Below, in pieces: positions 1-11,480 of a stretch of DNA of 64,000 nt. The translations under genes were made by a program, and so were the position numbers. The stretch is from Dermacentor variabilis. Its lineage: Eukaryota; Arthropoda; Arachnida; Ixodida; Ixodidae. Location of the stretch: contig NC_134568.1 of assembly GCF_050947875.1 (NCBI RefSeq), positions 212,107,632 through 212,171,631 on the forward strand. The letters run 5' to 3'. Each line of letters begins with the position of its first letter. Position 1 is the stretch's first letter. The notes beneath the pieces are model-generated. The model saw only the letters and a program-made list of their open reading frames with translations, was not told where the DNA came from and searched no databases.

Positions 1-650
1 GCCATAAAACCCCGTACATCAATCAATCATCGATCAAAACATTGCCATTATATACGCGTGTTGTCGCACCGGACAAACTCAGACCTTGCAGGACCCGTCT
101 GGCACATTATGGCAGTCAGAAAAACAGCCGGTATCGCAGATACGGCGACTACAATTAATGCATGTGAATGGACCCGGCCGCATGAGTGTCTTGGAGTGCT
201 CGCCCTCGTTGGCAGCAGTATGCATGCGCAGGACATTGTTTTCCAAGTCAGAGGCGGTGACATGCTGGCGCTTCTTTTGCTGGATGACCACACATGACGT
301 AAAAATAATTCATCTCCCTTGATAAGCGTCTCGTTTGGATGTGTAAACTCAGATTCGATTATGTGGTTATTATCACAATTATCCGGGGACAGCTGACGGA
401 AGCTCATGCTTTCTTTTTACCCCACAAGGACGCTGCTGCACAGCACGGTGGCGGCCAACGGGGCATACCTTAATGCCATCCAACCGCCGAGGATGGAGCG
501 CTTTCGAAAGGATTGCGACGGGCACGTCGGGAGATCGATCGGAGCTTAGTCTTCACCCCGGTCGCATTTCGGGCTGATTGGCGCCGCGCTCTCTTTCCCT
601 CGGTCTTTTCAACCTAATTTGCGATCCGAGAGGGAAAAGGCAGAGTGACT
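1..650. other. Unassigned DNA, no gene recognised
   Basis: A minus-strand frame of 119 codons (48-407) and an overlapping 70-codon frame (79-291) are open. The shorter one has a run of cysteines near its end (C-x2-C-x4-C-x3-C-x3-C), but neither has a domain I recognise. I see no repeat boundary, RNA gene or microsatellite here. Confidence 0.4.
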
Positions 651-1700
651 TGACAGATGGCTACTAATGATGACTTGGCCCTGCAGCGCGCCTTCCGATT
701 CCCGTGGGACGGCGCGCGTCTGGCCTACGGCACCGTGCGTTGCCGTTTCCGCTTTCACAGCGTTACGCTCCCACCGAGCTGAGCACGGCAACAACGCTCG
801 TGCGTTGGGTGCGCGCGAAAGAACCCCTGCAGCTGGTGGCCCTCTCTATACATGGCATCTCTCAGCTCATCTTGCTGCTTTGGGACCCCATAGCCGCTAA
901 CGCAGCTTGCTGTCACCCGCGCCTGTGCATGCGGGATGGTGAGACGCCGCTTCTCTCGCAGCGGTTGGCAGCTGGACGGGCGCGCCGAACACCTGCTCGC
1001 TGGCGTGAAACGGGGCCGCCTCTCTCGGGAAGCGTGCTTTCCGCCCACGCGGAGCACGCGATGACCAGCGCGCTTGCTCGTGGGGTTTGTCGCGGAGAAA
1101 CAGGGCTGCGCCAACGCGCGCCGTCTCCGCGGCGGGCTGCGTGTGGGGCACGGAGGGACCGCCTGACTTTGCGCTTCACCGTTGCACGTGTGCGCGCCGT
1201 TTTACTGCTGGCTAGCGCTTTTGATCGGTCCTCTCTGCCATCTGACCGCCTTCCTTCCGGTGCGGAAGTCTGAAACGAGCTCAAAATGGCCGGCGGCATT
1301 CTGCCTCGCCGCCGCATGTGTGTGGGTGACAAAAGGGCGTGTCGATCGGCCTGCGTGTGTGTTGCTGCTTTGACCCGGTAGTCTGCCGACGCGACCGAGC
1401 GCGTACCAGATGCATTGCGCGCCGCGTCAGACGCGTTGGCGCGCATCTCATCGCCCCAGCTTTCTGCGTGCGCGGGGCTTAAGCGTCGAGCGCGGGGCTT
1501 AAGCGTCGAGCGTGGCTGCCGGTAGCACGAATAAAGTGTGAGCGAGTGTTGTGGGAGTTTCTGGCGTCTTTCACGATGCGCGGAGGTGTTGTAAAGCCGC
1601 GTTGTAGGACACAAAAGGCGCTCGGCTCCAGGACGCCATTGCGCACGTCCGACGATGTGCGCGCGCTGTGCCCCATCAATCCGGTCGTCCCGGTGCGAAA
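650..1700. other. GC- and CpG-rich block, no supported gene
   Basis: Base composition rises sharply and CG dinucleotides are frequent. Long frames are open on both strands at once (for example 704-1273 plus and 913-1614 minus), which is what high GC gives by chance. None shows a recognisable domain. A 20-bp unit is exactly duplicated at 1471-1490 and 1491-1510. The block could be a CpG-rich promoter or first exon of an unseen gene, or part of a GC-rich repeat; the sequence does not decide. Confidence 0.35.
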
Positions 1701-2490
1701 TTTGACCATCCCACCACGCTCTGATGCGTCAGGCGCAAACGAGTTTCTGATACGCCGCTTTTTTAGCGCCCGCTACATCCGGCAGCTCGTCAGGAAGACT
1801 GAGTCAGAAATGCGCGCGCTCGATCTGTCCGCGTTTGCGAGCGATGGCGTCAAGGCATTGATCTCCGCGCGGGCTCTCGGAACAGTGCAACTCGCTCTCG
1901 GCGGCTACACAGCAGCTCTTCGAGAGGGTTGTCTTTTGATGAAGAGCGCGCTCGTCTGGGGCGCAGTCCCTTACGCGGAAGCGATTTGCCGCATTTTGCA
2001 ATTACCTATTTTATTTTCCCTGCGTTTCGTCCTTCATCATTAATTGCCGAGATAGTCTTTTGATCAAGAATAAAGAAAAAAAATTGAGCAGCCATTCCAC
2101 CTTGTGAGGGTGGCTGACCAGCGAAGCTGCTATGGTGGTATAAATTGTGCTAGTATAGAGCTTTGTTGGTATCTGACGGTGCATATAATTATGTATATGT
2201 AATTTATGCAAAATACAAAGAAATGTCAGGCGCGCACTACGTAACGCACTACTTGATGCACGCACAGAGCTACCGCCGAATTGATTTTACGACATCGCTC
2301 TAAAAAACACTCAGGTGTTGTCGACGTAAACCGAGCCTCGACGCGAGCGACGTTATGCGTTGACCGGGGCGCAGTCCAAAGGAGTGCACGAAACAAAACA
2401 TAGCTGTTTGTAATTTGCAATCGAGTATACTTCCTGGGTAATCAGCTGAATGAGACGTGGAGGGACTCGAGCTTTATTCTAGCGGACAAG
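1700..2490. other. Unassigned DNA
   Basis: A plus-strand frame (1546-2043, 165 codons) runs out of the GC-rich block but carries no recognisable motif. The rest is AT-richer DNA with no repeat I can name. Confidence 0.35.
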
Positions 2491-2499
2491 CATGGGGCT

Positions 2500-2890
2500 G
2501 TCGGTTTCCCTTCCGTAGAAGCCCATATATTGACGGTAGGCGGGAATTCCGCAATATTTACAGCTTCACTGTGAACTACGCAATTATGAAGAATGAATGA
2601 AACTCGGATTAATGTTAGAGTCGTGTTCGCGGCAAATGGTCATATAATTTGTTTCGGGATAGTTTCGATAAAACAAATCACAGCCGTTTTCTGTAACCAT
2701 GCTCCCTCCGAAGATGCCCATGTATTGACAGCGGACAGGAATTGTGTAACGTTTACAACTTCACTGTGAGCTGACTAATTATGACAAGTAAAAAAAAAAA
2801 AAACTCGGCATATTGATAGAGTCGTCTTAGCGGCCAATTTCAATATATATATATTTTTTCAGATACATCTGAAAAAGCAAGGCGTTTTCT
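2500..2890. repeat. Diverged tandem duplication, unit about 196 bp
   Basis: Two successive stretches align over most of their length. The motif 'GCCCATATATTGAC' near 2520 recurs as 'GCCCATGTATTGAC' near 2715. Shared landmarks follow in order: 'TTCACTGTGA', 'AATTATGA', 'ACTCGG', 'AGAGTCGT'. A third weak partial copy begins near 2889. An A13 run interrupts the second unit. Divergence is high, so the duplication is old. Confidence 0.6.
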
Positions 2891-2949
2891 GTTCGCTGCC
2901 ACGATTTTTCCAGAAGTTAGCCATAGACAGCTTCGCTGTAATATGGCAA

Positions 2950-5250
2950 GAATAGAAAATGGGGTTGCTGCAAAGCACAACCCCGAGTGCTCACGTCCGT
3001 GTAACTTTGCGCATGCGTGGTATTTGAATTGCACAGCTAAGAGTAGGAACAACGATCTTGTTGACGTCAGTGCGCGTTAATGCCATGTGCAACCTTGCGA
3101 GTTCTCTGAAACTTGCCCCTCTCTACGCAGTTTTCGTTGATCGGTTGGCACGGCCACCGTTTACTGTGCAGGCACTGCACGCCGGCTCCTCTGATCTGAG
3201 CGTGCGCGCGTGGGTGATTTCACCTCGGCACGTGAACTGACCGCACAGTAGCGATCGCTTTTCACCTCCTTTTTGCCAAGCTGAGGTCGTCCTTGCGTTG
3301 ACAATGTTGCCTTGATTGTAATTTCGATAAATTTCTTTGCCAATAATCGGCAGGTGCTTCTTGCGATTTTGCACTCGTCGTTCTCGCTGCTAATACTTTA
3401 TTCCGTGCTGCTCATTGCCTGTAGTAATGAAGTTGTTTTCACATCGTTAACAGCGTCCAGTTAAACGGCGAGGTGCAGGAGTAGAGCGTGAAAGACGCGT
3501 TCTCGTAGCAAGTTGGCACAAGTAGTTTTTGCATTAACTATTGCATTCTAGGAGTGTAGTTGTATGAACGCTTTATATACGGGGTGTTAATTTTTAAGTT
3601 TTACGCGATTTTTAAATCGTCTGTTGAAGAGAACATAATTCTAGTCCTTCAGCTGGATTGAGAGATGTGGACATTACTAGCACGGAAGTATCGAAAACGC
3701 GTATTCAAGTAATTAACAGAAATTCGATAATTAACTTGCTAATTAGTTACTTTACGGCACATATTGTAATTTACAAGATCTAGCCGATGAGCCTGCTGGG
3801 CATATCCATTTTAAAATAATATGTGGATGACACCATCTTCGAGATATGCGCCAACAAACTTGCGGTAAAACTGCACTGTTTTTCCACCTACTTTCTTTTA
3901 AGAAAGCGTCGTTTTATGCATTGAAGCACAAAAGTAATTGGACCGCCAATGCATTTCTTCGCGGAGTTCGGGCATGAAAATCTCGGAACTATGTCGATCA
4001 TCCTGAGAATTCGTTCTCATCTGCGCTCCAACGTTTTTATGGCCAAACCACTGGTCAGTTGCGGGCCTCTAGAATTAATTGTTAGTACGCTTCAAGTATG
4101 CGCACGGTAGCGGCGCGCGTCGTGGCACAACTTTGCTGGTACTGGAGTGTACTGGAATATGACCGTTTTAGTACGCTCTACTCGTACCGAGCCTGCTTTG
4201 AATCCACACATTCATTGAAGTAGGAGTCTCAAAATTATTGTCTGGTCTTCGTCATCACGTTTCGCGGGAGATTTGGTAGTCGCAAAGTGCAGACGCTGTC
4301 CACAGTGCTGTACTCGTGGACAACTTTCTGAGGCAATGAAGGGAACGCTACAGGGACGAATTTTATGCACAAGCGTTAGTGCGCCAGGTAGTCCGTCAGA
4401 GCTTGACAGCGCATAGGCCACTCTATAACAGCGCTTTCTTTATCGGAACAGATAGTAAATCACCGTATAGCTTCCCACTTGCGACGGTTTCGAATTTGCC
4501 TGAAACAAGAAAGAGCAGTGCGAAATAATAATATCAACATTTAACACTTCGTGTAGTGTATATTACGTCCTTAAGAGAAAAGCTATAGAAAATAAGATTT
4601 TTTTTTTTTTTACCTGTTCCCCAGTTTAAACGCGAATGCGGCTCTGGGACTATTCTCAGGAGCGCCATCACGCGCGCGAAGCTTCGCCTTCGTAGCTTAT
4701 CCCTTCATTGCCACAGAAAGTTCTCCGTGAGTAAAGCAGCGATTTCTCCTCGTTCCTCAAGAAGGCAGGTGACAGAAGCCGGTATACCATCTGTGCGACG
4801 TCACGTGTTGATGACGCATATTTATTTTATCGCGATATTCTGGGCCCAGTGTCACATTTTGCTGGCATATAGACTTCGCTTTCTGTGCGCCTGCAGTGAC
4901 GCCGTGGCTAAGCTGAAGGCGCGGTCGTCCTCTCAAGGATGCGGCGCTGAACGACAGGTTCTGGCCTTGCATGTGGTGCGTCAGAACTCTTAGTTCTCAG
5001 GACTTCTCATTTGGCCGGCGTAATCGTGGGCTCCCGCCAGTCACGACAGCGGTCGCCGTGACAACGAGATGATCGGGGATGGCCAGTCGCAGAAGGCACT
5101 TAAGAGAATTTTCGGGAATTCGAGCCCAGGTCTCATGCCTGCTTCTGTCGCGTGCTGAGCAAGTCTCGCCCAGATTTGCCCCTGCGCCGGCCTTCAGAGC
5201 TAATTTGCCGTAGTAGTTCCGATCGCTCGACTGCAGATAACGGATACATA
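2950..5250. other. Unassigned DNA with one possible TIR-element terminus
   Basis: No coding domain was recognised. At 3576 the sequence 'TACGGGGTGTTAATTTTTAA' resembles the CAGGGTGTT-type terminus of the TIR family seen at 18725, but I could not find the other end. T and A homopolymers occur near 4600. Confidence 0.3.
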
Positions 5251-5251
5251 T

Positions 5252-5405
5252 AAAACTAATAAAGGGAAAATGAGACATCCACCCGAACGTAGCCAAGTGC
5301 TACAAAGGAAACCCATACGGGTTCCTCGAAATAAACTTTCTTTCGAGGAACCCGTATGGGTTTCCTTTGTAGCACTTGGCTACGTCATTTTCCCGTCATT
5401 AATTA
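5252..5405. repeat. Foldback with perfect 45-bp arms
   Basis: Positions 5287-5331 are an exact reverse complement of 5341-5385, separated by 9 nt. Outside the arms, 'GGGAAAATG' (5262-5270) and 'CATTTTCCC' (5386-5394) pair again; the left side carries a 16-nt insertion. RNA from either strand would form a very stable hairpin. Such foldbacks are usually short non-autonomous TIR elements. Perfect arms suggest a recent origin or correction of one arm by the other. Confidence 0.85.
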
Positions 5406-5790
5406 CTTCTCTCCACCTTGCGGGTTTCCGCAGAACTATTACGTCAAACATATAAAACTAAAATTACCAAAAGCGGAACTCACTGCGTTAGCTAATTCGC
5501 ACAGCTCCCCACCTAGCCGGTACCAGCGAGGGCCAGTTAGTGCACGTTCGCGAAGCTGGAACGGTAACGGTGTAGTTAGGTTTCACTATGCTAAAGCGCA
5601 CTATTGTCCCAGCCGTCTTGGGTACCGTTTTATATTCGCCTTTAACGGCCTGGGTAGCGGTTAGAGCGGAAATTCCCCGTGCATGTCTAATTCAGCGATA
5701 TTGTATTTGACCAATCAACTCACTTGTCGGTCTTGGCCGTGGTCAGAAAACGTTTAGAAGATGAATTGGAAGTTTGGGCGAGTTGGTGCT
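5406..5790. other. Unassigned DNA
   Basis: This is sequence between two foldbacks. The stretch just before 5796 contains 'GTTTGGGCGAGTTGGT', which recurs near 38680 and seems to belong to the same repeat type as the following foldback. Confidence 0.35.
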
Positions 5791-5795
5791 TCAAT

Positions 5796-5913
5796 ATCGA
5801 CACGTCTGCTCAGCGCAAAACACGAGGACAGAAGATAGGGCACAACTCATGCACGTGCCTGTGTTGTGTCCTGTCGTCCGCCCTCGTCTTTTGCGCTGAG
5901 CAGACGTGTCGAT
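5796..5913. repeat. Foldback, about 118 bp, imperfect arms
   Basis: The left arm begins 'ATCGACACGTCTGCTCAGCG' and the right arm ends with its reverse complement. The inner arms are imperfect ('GGCACAACTC' against 'GTGTTGTGTC') and meet around a short centre 'ATGCACGTGC'. Open frames on both strands here read similar peptides because of the symmetry and are not genes. Confidence 0.8.
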
Positions 5914-7430
5914 GTTTAGGAGATCTACTGTTCGGTATGTCGGCTCTGCTGTACTAATGCCGCTCATCTGATCGGGCTGACATTCGTACAACGGATGACG
6001 CCTTCAGCGATGAAGCTATTGCATGAAACACGATTCCACTCGCATTTTTGTTTGTGGCCTAGTATAGCTACTACTGCTGCTCGTTGTATAGTATAGTACA
6101 CGAGCTACAGCAGAATCCGTACCTGTACCGGCATTTCGAAATGGGCAATATGCATAATTGCGCTCGTGCTGACATCTCGGGGCACGTTGAATTATTCGAG
6201 AATGACATAATCGGAGCAGTCATTACCTTTAAGGCTTCCATAGTAGCCGTATGTTCGGCGTGCGTAAATGCATGCTTGTTTCACCATGACCTCTGAGATC
6301 GCTCGCCCAGGCTTTGAAACCTGCGCATGCGAACTCGGAGGTCACGCTTTCACGAAACAAGAGACGATGGGAGACGTTTCTATGCAGTGCCAAACGCGAG
6401 TAACACCTCGAAACGATGAACTACGAAGCGAAATCTTGTGTTCGCAGTTCTTAATAGTGTTGTGAGATTTGTTTAATTGGGCGTCACACGCGTGGTTATT
6501 CCTGGTCGAAGATGTACATTTAGAATTGCCAACCGTGCCGAATTTAGCGAGGCAGTTCCTACTGAGTAAATCTCCCGATGCTTGATTTCACTCAGTCGGG
6601 GATGGCCAAATGTCTCGACTTTAGCCATATTTCTACTAAATAGCAGTCAATAAGTCAAACTTCCTTATACTATAATGCTTGACATCTAGTTTGCACATTG
6701 TTCTCTTTTGTCTTCTGTTGCATTGTCACACACATAAAAGTAGTTTCGTTCTTGTCGTGGTTCAACTTCTGTTGAACGCCCTAACCGCTCACAGTACGTC
6801 TATCTGTATTGGTAGCCGTGTTAGCCGGGCAAATGTTGCACCTTTCTTGTACGTCGCGTTATGGTGGGACTAAAATTTATGGTAGAATGTTGCACGTGCA
6901 GACTGGCGGCTCCTGACACTGACAGTGTCGGTGGTCGCGGGCTCGCTGAACTCTTTTATGCGGTGCATGTGTGTTAAAGCATTGCTGCCTCCCTTACTCA
7001 AATTGGGTGTTCGCTTTCATATTGCTCGGGGTCATAGAAAAAAAAAAAGTACAGTCGGCCACAAAAGCCTCACGGGACACGGGATTTGCGAAAAAGCTGA
7101 AGGAGCGCAAAGCCAGGTCACATAGGTTAAGTTCCATCTGTAGCAGTAACTCCGTTCAGCCTACGCAGTGATTCATTAAATTGGAAGGGCCATGCCGTAA
7201 CAGAGCAGTATTCACAGTTGTCGTGGAACCGGTGTTCTCTGAACATTTGTTGCCGAGTGTACTGTTCAGTTATTCGTTGTGGGTTATACCACAGTACTTG
7301 ACGCACACTGCCATGAATAACGTTTCGCGGAGAACATACATTTACTCTAACTTTGGTCATTGCTGAAACACGCGGCATGCATGCGTCAGTCAGCAATGCT
7401 CGGCTACTAATTTATTTCGGCGCGGGGTCA
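5914..7430. other. Unassigned DNA
   Basis: I see only short frames on both strands, an A-rich run near 7037 and no recognisable repeat ends, RNA genes or coding domains. Confidence 0.35.
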
Positions 7431-7820
7431 TGTGGCCACCTCCGCAGAGTCGGCGCATCGCCGCTTCCGCGGGTTTTCGCGGTACGTTCGCCACTCGTTC
7501 TTCCCATTCATCGCGGCACGACGCGTGTGCTGTGGGTCGCAGTGTAAGTTTTCATTTTTTTGTTGTTATTTCGCCATCGTTGCACGGGAATCGGCCTCAA
7601 CCGCGTAGGCTCGCACGTCACGCGTGCCGGAGTCGTCGCATGCACCGGGCGCGTCGACGACGGCGCAGAGGTGGCCGCGCTTAGGTAACGCGAGACTGCG
7701 CCTCGTGTATCACTGCAGCGCCGGCGTTGCATCAGGCCCACGGCGCCGAACCGCGAGCTGCCCATTAAGCCGATTGTTACGCCGTCTACGGTGTACGAGA
7801 CGGCTTGAGCAGTGATACTG
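7430..7820. other. GC-rich patch
   Basis: Rich in CG dinucleotides, with overlapping frames on both strands, some arginine-rich through CGC/CGG codons. No domain was recognised, so coding use is unsupported. Confidence 0.3.
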
Positions 7821-8419
7821 TAGGATAAATAGTGACCGCTCGATTAGCTACAGCCACATGCAGAGAAACAGGCTGGTGGCTTGTATGGAGAGATGAAGCG
7901 CGCAGTATCAAAGCTTGAAAAGAAAGAAAAGCGTGAAAGAAAAGGAACCGTATAGTTGGCAATGGCGGGGAACAGGACGGGTCGGAGGGGTGCAGACTTG
8001 CGGGGCGTATGGCATAGAAAGCTAGCAAGGAGGACGAGTGTGCGCGTAGTCGTCTGGCCTGCTCTCATATTTCTGCAGTGGGAGGAAGCAAGCTGCGCTT
8101 TCATACTGTCTTAGACAATTGTGAACGCTAAGGATTGAACACCGAAATCGAGGAGCACAAATCGAGAAAACTTCGCACTACGCTCGATGAATATTTAGCT
8201 TGAAGTGGAAAGTTGTCCCGACAGCCTGGGGCGGGTGTTTAAGCATCGTCACAACATGTTGTGGTGCTGAAGCAGTCAGCTGAACGATTCATAGGGCACA
8301 TGTCCCGTCATGAAGTCCCCCGTCCTCATGTCGATAAAAATGAATGCACTTGCGGCTAAAAACTTCTTGACGAGGATGCGGCGTTGCACCCACGATGAGA
8401 TATACGGGTGACTGAATGA

Positions 8420-8541
8420 TCATGAGCTTAAACTTAGGTACAAGAACCCTCAGGCGGCCAAAATTAATCCTGAGTTTTTAATTACGGCCTCTGCTTAATA
8501 ATGAGATCGAGGTTTTGGCACGTAAAACCACAGGATTTAAT
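8420..8541 (+). repeat. Old tRNA-SINE remnant (3' half)
   Basis: The order of landmarks matches the younger SINE copies in this window: 'GAACCCTCAGG' for the 'GAACCCCAGGTGG' block, 'AAAATTAATCC', then 'GTTTTGGCACGTAAAACCAC' at the 3' end. The tRNA-like head is not recognisable. Many substitutions show it is much older than the copies at 9635 or 36650. Confidence 0.6.
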
Positions 8542-9255
8542 TTGTTTTTGAGTGATCGAGAGGAGAGTGAAGTGCAGTTGTGTGCGTTAGCGCCCGAATT
8601 CACGATGACGACAACGTTCGTGGCTTCTTTGCGTGCATGCGTCCGCCTTGATGTCCAACTGGCTCGAAGCTTGAGCCTGGGAGGGAACAGGGATGTATTT
8701 TTGTGGTTGCGATTAAAGAGTAAAGGCCGCCGCCTTCCATTTTCGCATGAAGCAGGGCTTAGTGCAAGCGTGTACCGACAGTAAAGTTGCGTTCTTTTTT
8801 TTTTATCACAGCATTTTTCTTAAACCATGGTTTCCCTTTCTGAAACAATCAACCTTGGTCTAAATGGCAACGTGACGTCAGACAGCTGCTCAAATCTCAC
8901 GTAGGGCACAAAATTATACTACGGACCACTTTCTCTGACCGGACATGAGGCCAGAGCTGTCGAGCCGAATCGGCGAAATTGGTTGTCAGGTTTTAACTCG
9001 TTAGTAATGTTTATTTATTAGTTGCACAACTTGCATATAAGTTTAATGGTCGCTATTCACATTTGCCTCCACGTGTGAACCACGTAGTCGAGAAAGAACG
9101 TCCGCATTCAAAGCTGATCGCACGTGTGCGCTTCCGCGATCGCATTCACTTCGCAGCGAGTTGCGTTGTGCTCATGTCAAACGGCGCAGCAGACCTTTGA
9201 TTTCTCACTTGGACTGCGAAGCTTTGCCTGTATTGCGATTTGAGTGTCCGTGCGC
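8542..9255. other. Unassigned DNA
   Basis: No domain, RNA gene or repeat end recognised. T-rich runs occur near 8800. Confidence 0.3.
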
Positions 9256-10256
9256 TGTTAAGAACGGCCCGCTGAGATGCAAGTTTTGCCAGCCAGTTGC
9301 GACAGCAGCGGCAACCTTGTCTCGGAACGCCACCGTTACGCTCTAGCCTCGTCGCCATTGTGACTAAACGGGATCGGCGGACCAACTATTGTTACTGAGC
9401 CCGCGGGAACGTCTACTGAGACCCCTTCCCACGCGCCGACCAAGACGCCAGACAGTGGGCAGGGGCGGAGGCACTGTGCGAGGTCCGCTCTGGAATTTAG
9501 AGGCGCCGGCTTGCGTCGGGGCGTGACCACCTGGCTACGGGGACGCAGGACAATGGACAACACGACGGTGGCGTTGCGAAGGTCAGCTCCGAGTGCAGTG
9601 AAAGCGCGTACGTGTGTGTGTAAACCGTCCCGCACCCGCCGTGGTTGCTTAGTGGCTATGGTGTTAGGCTGCTAAGCACGAGGTCGCGGGGATTGAATCC
9701 CGGCCACGGCGGCCGCATTTCGATGGGGGCGAAATGCGAAAACAGCCGTGTGCTTAGATTTAGGTGCACGTTAAAGAACCCCAGGTGGTCCAAATTTCCG
9801 GAGTCCCCCACTACGGCGTGCCTCATAACCAGAAAGTGGCTTTGGCACGTAAAACCCCATAATTTAATTTTAAACTGTCCCGCAGAGAGGCGGCTTGTTT
9901 ACGATGACGTCGAACGTTTTGCCTCACCTAGGGATCTAGGCAACACGAAGTGTTTAAAAACCGCTGTTGTGTGGCTGCTCAGGACACTCTCTCAAGCAGT
10001 CATGTTAGACTGATACGCTTTCTCAAGCAGTCATGTTAGACTGATACGCTTTCTCAAGCAGTCATGTTAGACTGATGTAGATACTGTAAATAAACCCGTA
10101 TTCCTCGTTCTCGAGGAGAAGCAGTCCTTCCCTTCATCAACTTCCTCATCGTGGATAAGTTGGGCGATGGCATGGGCCAGCTACCTTCTAATTCATGCCG
10201 TACTCCAATCTTGACAACGGGTTACGAGCGATGGGATTGAGCCCCCAATCCTGACA
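9256..10256 (+). mobile_element. LTR of family A, plus orientation, split by a SINE
   Basis: The LTR starts 'TGTTAAGAACGG' and ends 'CCCCCAATCCTGACA', a TG...CA pair; the same edges recur, reverse-complemented, at four other places in the window. An AATAAA polyadenylation signal lies near 10090. Three copies of a roughly 30-bp unit around 'CAGTCATGTTAGACTGAT' precede it (about 9990-10075). The SINE at 9635-9870 plus its target duplication accounts for 250 bp, leaving 751 bp, the same length as the copy at 34176. Unlike the other family-A copies it is followed by a primer-binding site, so it is the 5' LTR of a once longer element, not a solo LTR. Confidence 0.88.
9635..9870 (+). mobile_element. 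tRNA-derived SINE, full length
   Basis: The 5' part is tRNA-like, with an A-box-like 'TGGTTGCTTAGTGG' and a B-box-like 'GGGATTGAATCCC' followed by 'GGCCACGGCGG', which pairs with the start 'CCGCCGTGG'. The body has 'AAAGAACCCCAGGTGG' and 'TTTGGCACGTAAAACCCC'. A 14-bp target duplication (TAAACYGTCCCGCA, one mismatch) lies at 9621-9634 and 9871-9884. It would be moved by the enzyme of a LINE. From memory it resembles the tick SINE Ruka; this was not searched. Confidence 0.88.
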
Positions 10257-10420
10257 ACTGGTGTCAGCGCTGGGATTGTCCTACAACTGTAACAGCGCCT
10301 AGGAGGGACGCTTCGCCATGGAACTGCGAAGTCAGGGCAAGTGGGAGAGAGGGAAAGAAATTGACACTACAATAGGATGGTGATGTTCACGCTATGTACT
10401 ATACTCGCTGTGCTTCGGGC
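10257..10420 (+). mobile_element. Primer-binding site and leader fragment of a family-A element
   Basis: Two bases after the LTR comes 'TGGTGTCAGCGCTGGGATT' (10259-10277). It begins with TGG, as a site pairing to a tRNA 3' CCA should. A near-identical motif follows another LTR at 39270. A leader and an ATG near 10319 follow, with a 20-codon frame that then stops. No Gag or Pol coding is present, so the internal region is truncated or decayed. The primer tRNA is not assigned. Confidence 0.65.
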
Positions 10421-11480
10421 AACGAACAGGAGCGCGCGATGAAAAAAAAAATAACGGGCACGTCCTTGCGTTCAGTACTGTGCGCCGTAGTCCGCATTGT
10501 CTCCGTACTTGTAAGTAAAACTAAGCGATATTTACAATGTTTGTTTGTGTACCGAACTCATTTTGATCAACTTATTTAACGAATTAAACGAAAACCCTGC
10601 TGTCGTCCAACACGATACTCGGTTTCTGGTGTGAGGTATATCGGATCAGCACACAGTCAAGTCGGTTTGCTTATCCGTCTCCTATCTCCACATTTATGAG
10701 ACACGGAGGACAAACGTATACCTTACTGGTACGCACCCACAGGCTCAGTAAAAACCATCGCCACGATCGACATTTACGGCAGAGCCGGCGGTATAGTACT
10801 CTGCGCTGGGCAAATTGTTCGTCGACCGTCTGTGCACGCTGTCGCGGACAACCACTGATCCATCCGTCTATCGATAATTGAGCTGTGCGTAGTTGCAGTC
10901 GACGGGAATTGCCTGGTGTCGGAGGGTCTCGGACTATATATCCTTGAGTCCCGATGCCGTAAGCGGCATGAGAAGAGCCGCGGTGGGTAATTGTTTTTCA
11001 AGAGGTAGCCGCGTGAGGCACCGTCCAGAAGGGCCGGACCCAACTGAGCAGAGTTCTATCGGGCATCAATAGATTGCGTGGTTTTTATTTCTTTTTGTTA
11101 CTGCTGTACCGGTGAGAGTGTTGCGATTGCGGGGCAATAGGGCGGTCATTGTGGGCCAGGTGGGGACAGGGTGCATGTGCATTCCGCTTCCATACCCCCA
11201 TAATTTTTTTTTTCTCCTCTGTGACGAAGCGTTGTGCAACGAACGTTTCTCACTTTATACACGGGTCGTATTATATATCGAAACATTGGATATATCGAGC
11301 GGAAACGTATACATATTCGCTAGTCCTTCCGTTAAAAGCGGGGTTGCCTTGCTATATGTAGCTCGACTGGCATATCGCCGCAAGCGACATTTGCCGTAGC
11401 TCATTCGCTTCCGTTGAAATGTTGTAATTTATTTTCCCTACTTCCCGATTTAAAATCTCAGCGAAAAGCACGAATACCGC
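10420..11480. other. Unassigned DNA
   Basis: Only short frames, with no domain, tRNA or repeat ends recognised. Confidence 0.3.

Noticed and set aside
704..1614. Overlapping long frames (189 codons plus, 233 minus) as host genes.
   Set aside because: They overlap on both strands in CG-rich DNA and show no recognisable domain.
9252..10297. GCGC at 9252-9255 and again near 10267 and 10294 as a target duplication making the copy at 9256 a solo LTR.
   Set aside because: The sequence after 10256 fits a primer-binding site found after another LTR, and GCGC occurs twice there by chance, so neither is decisive.
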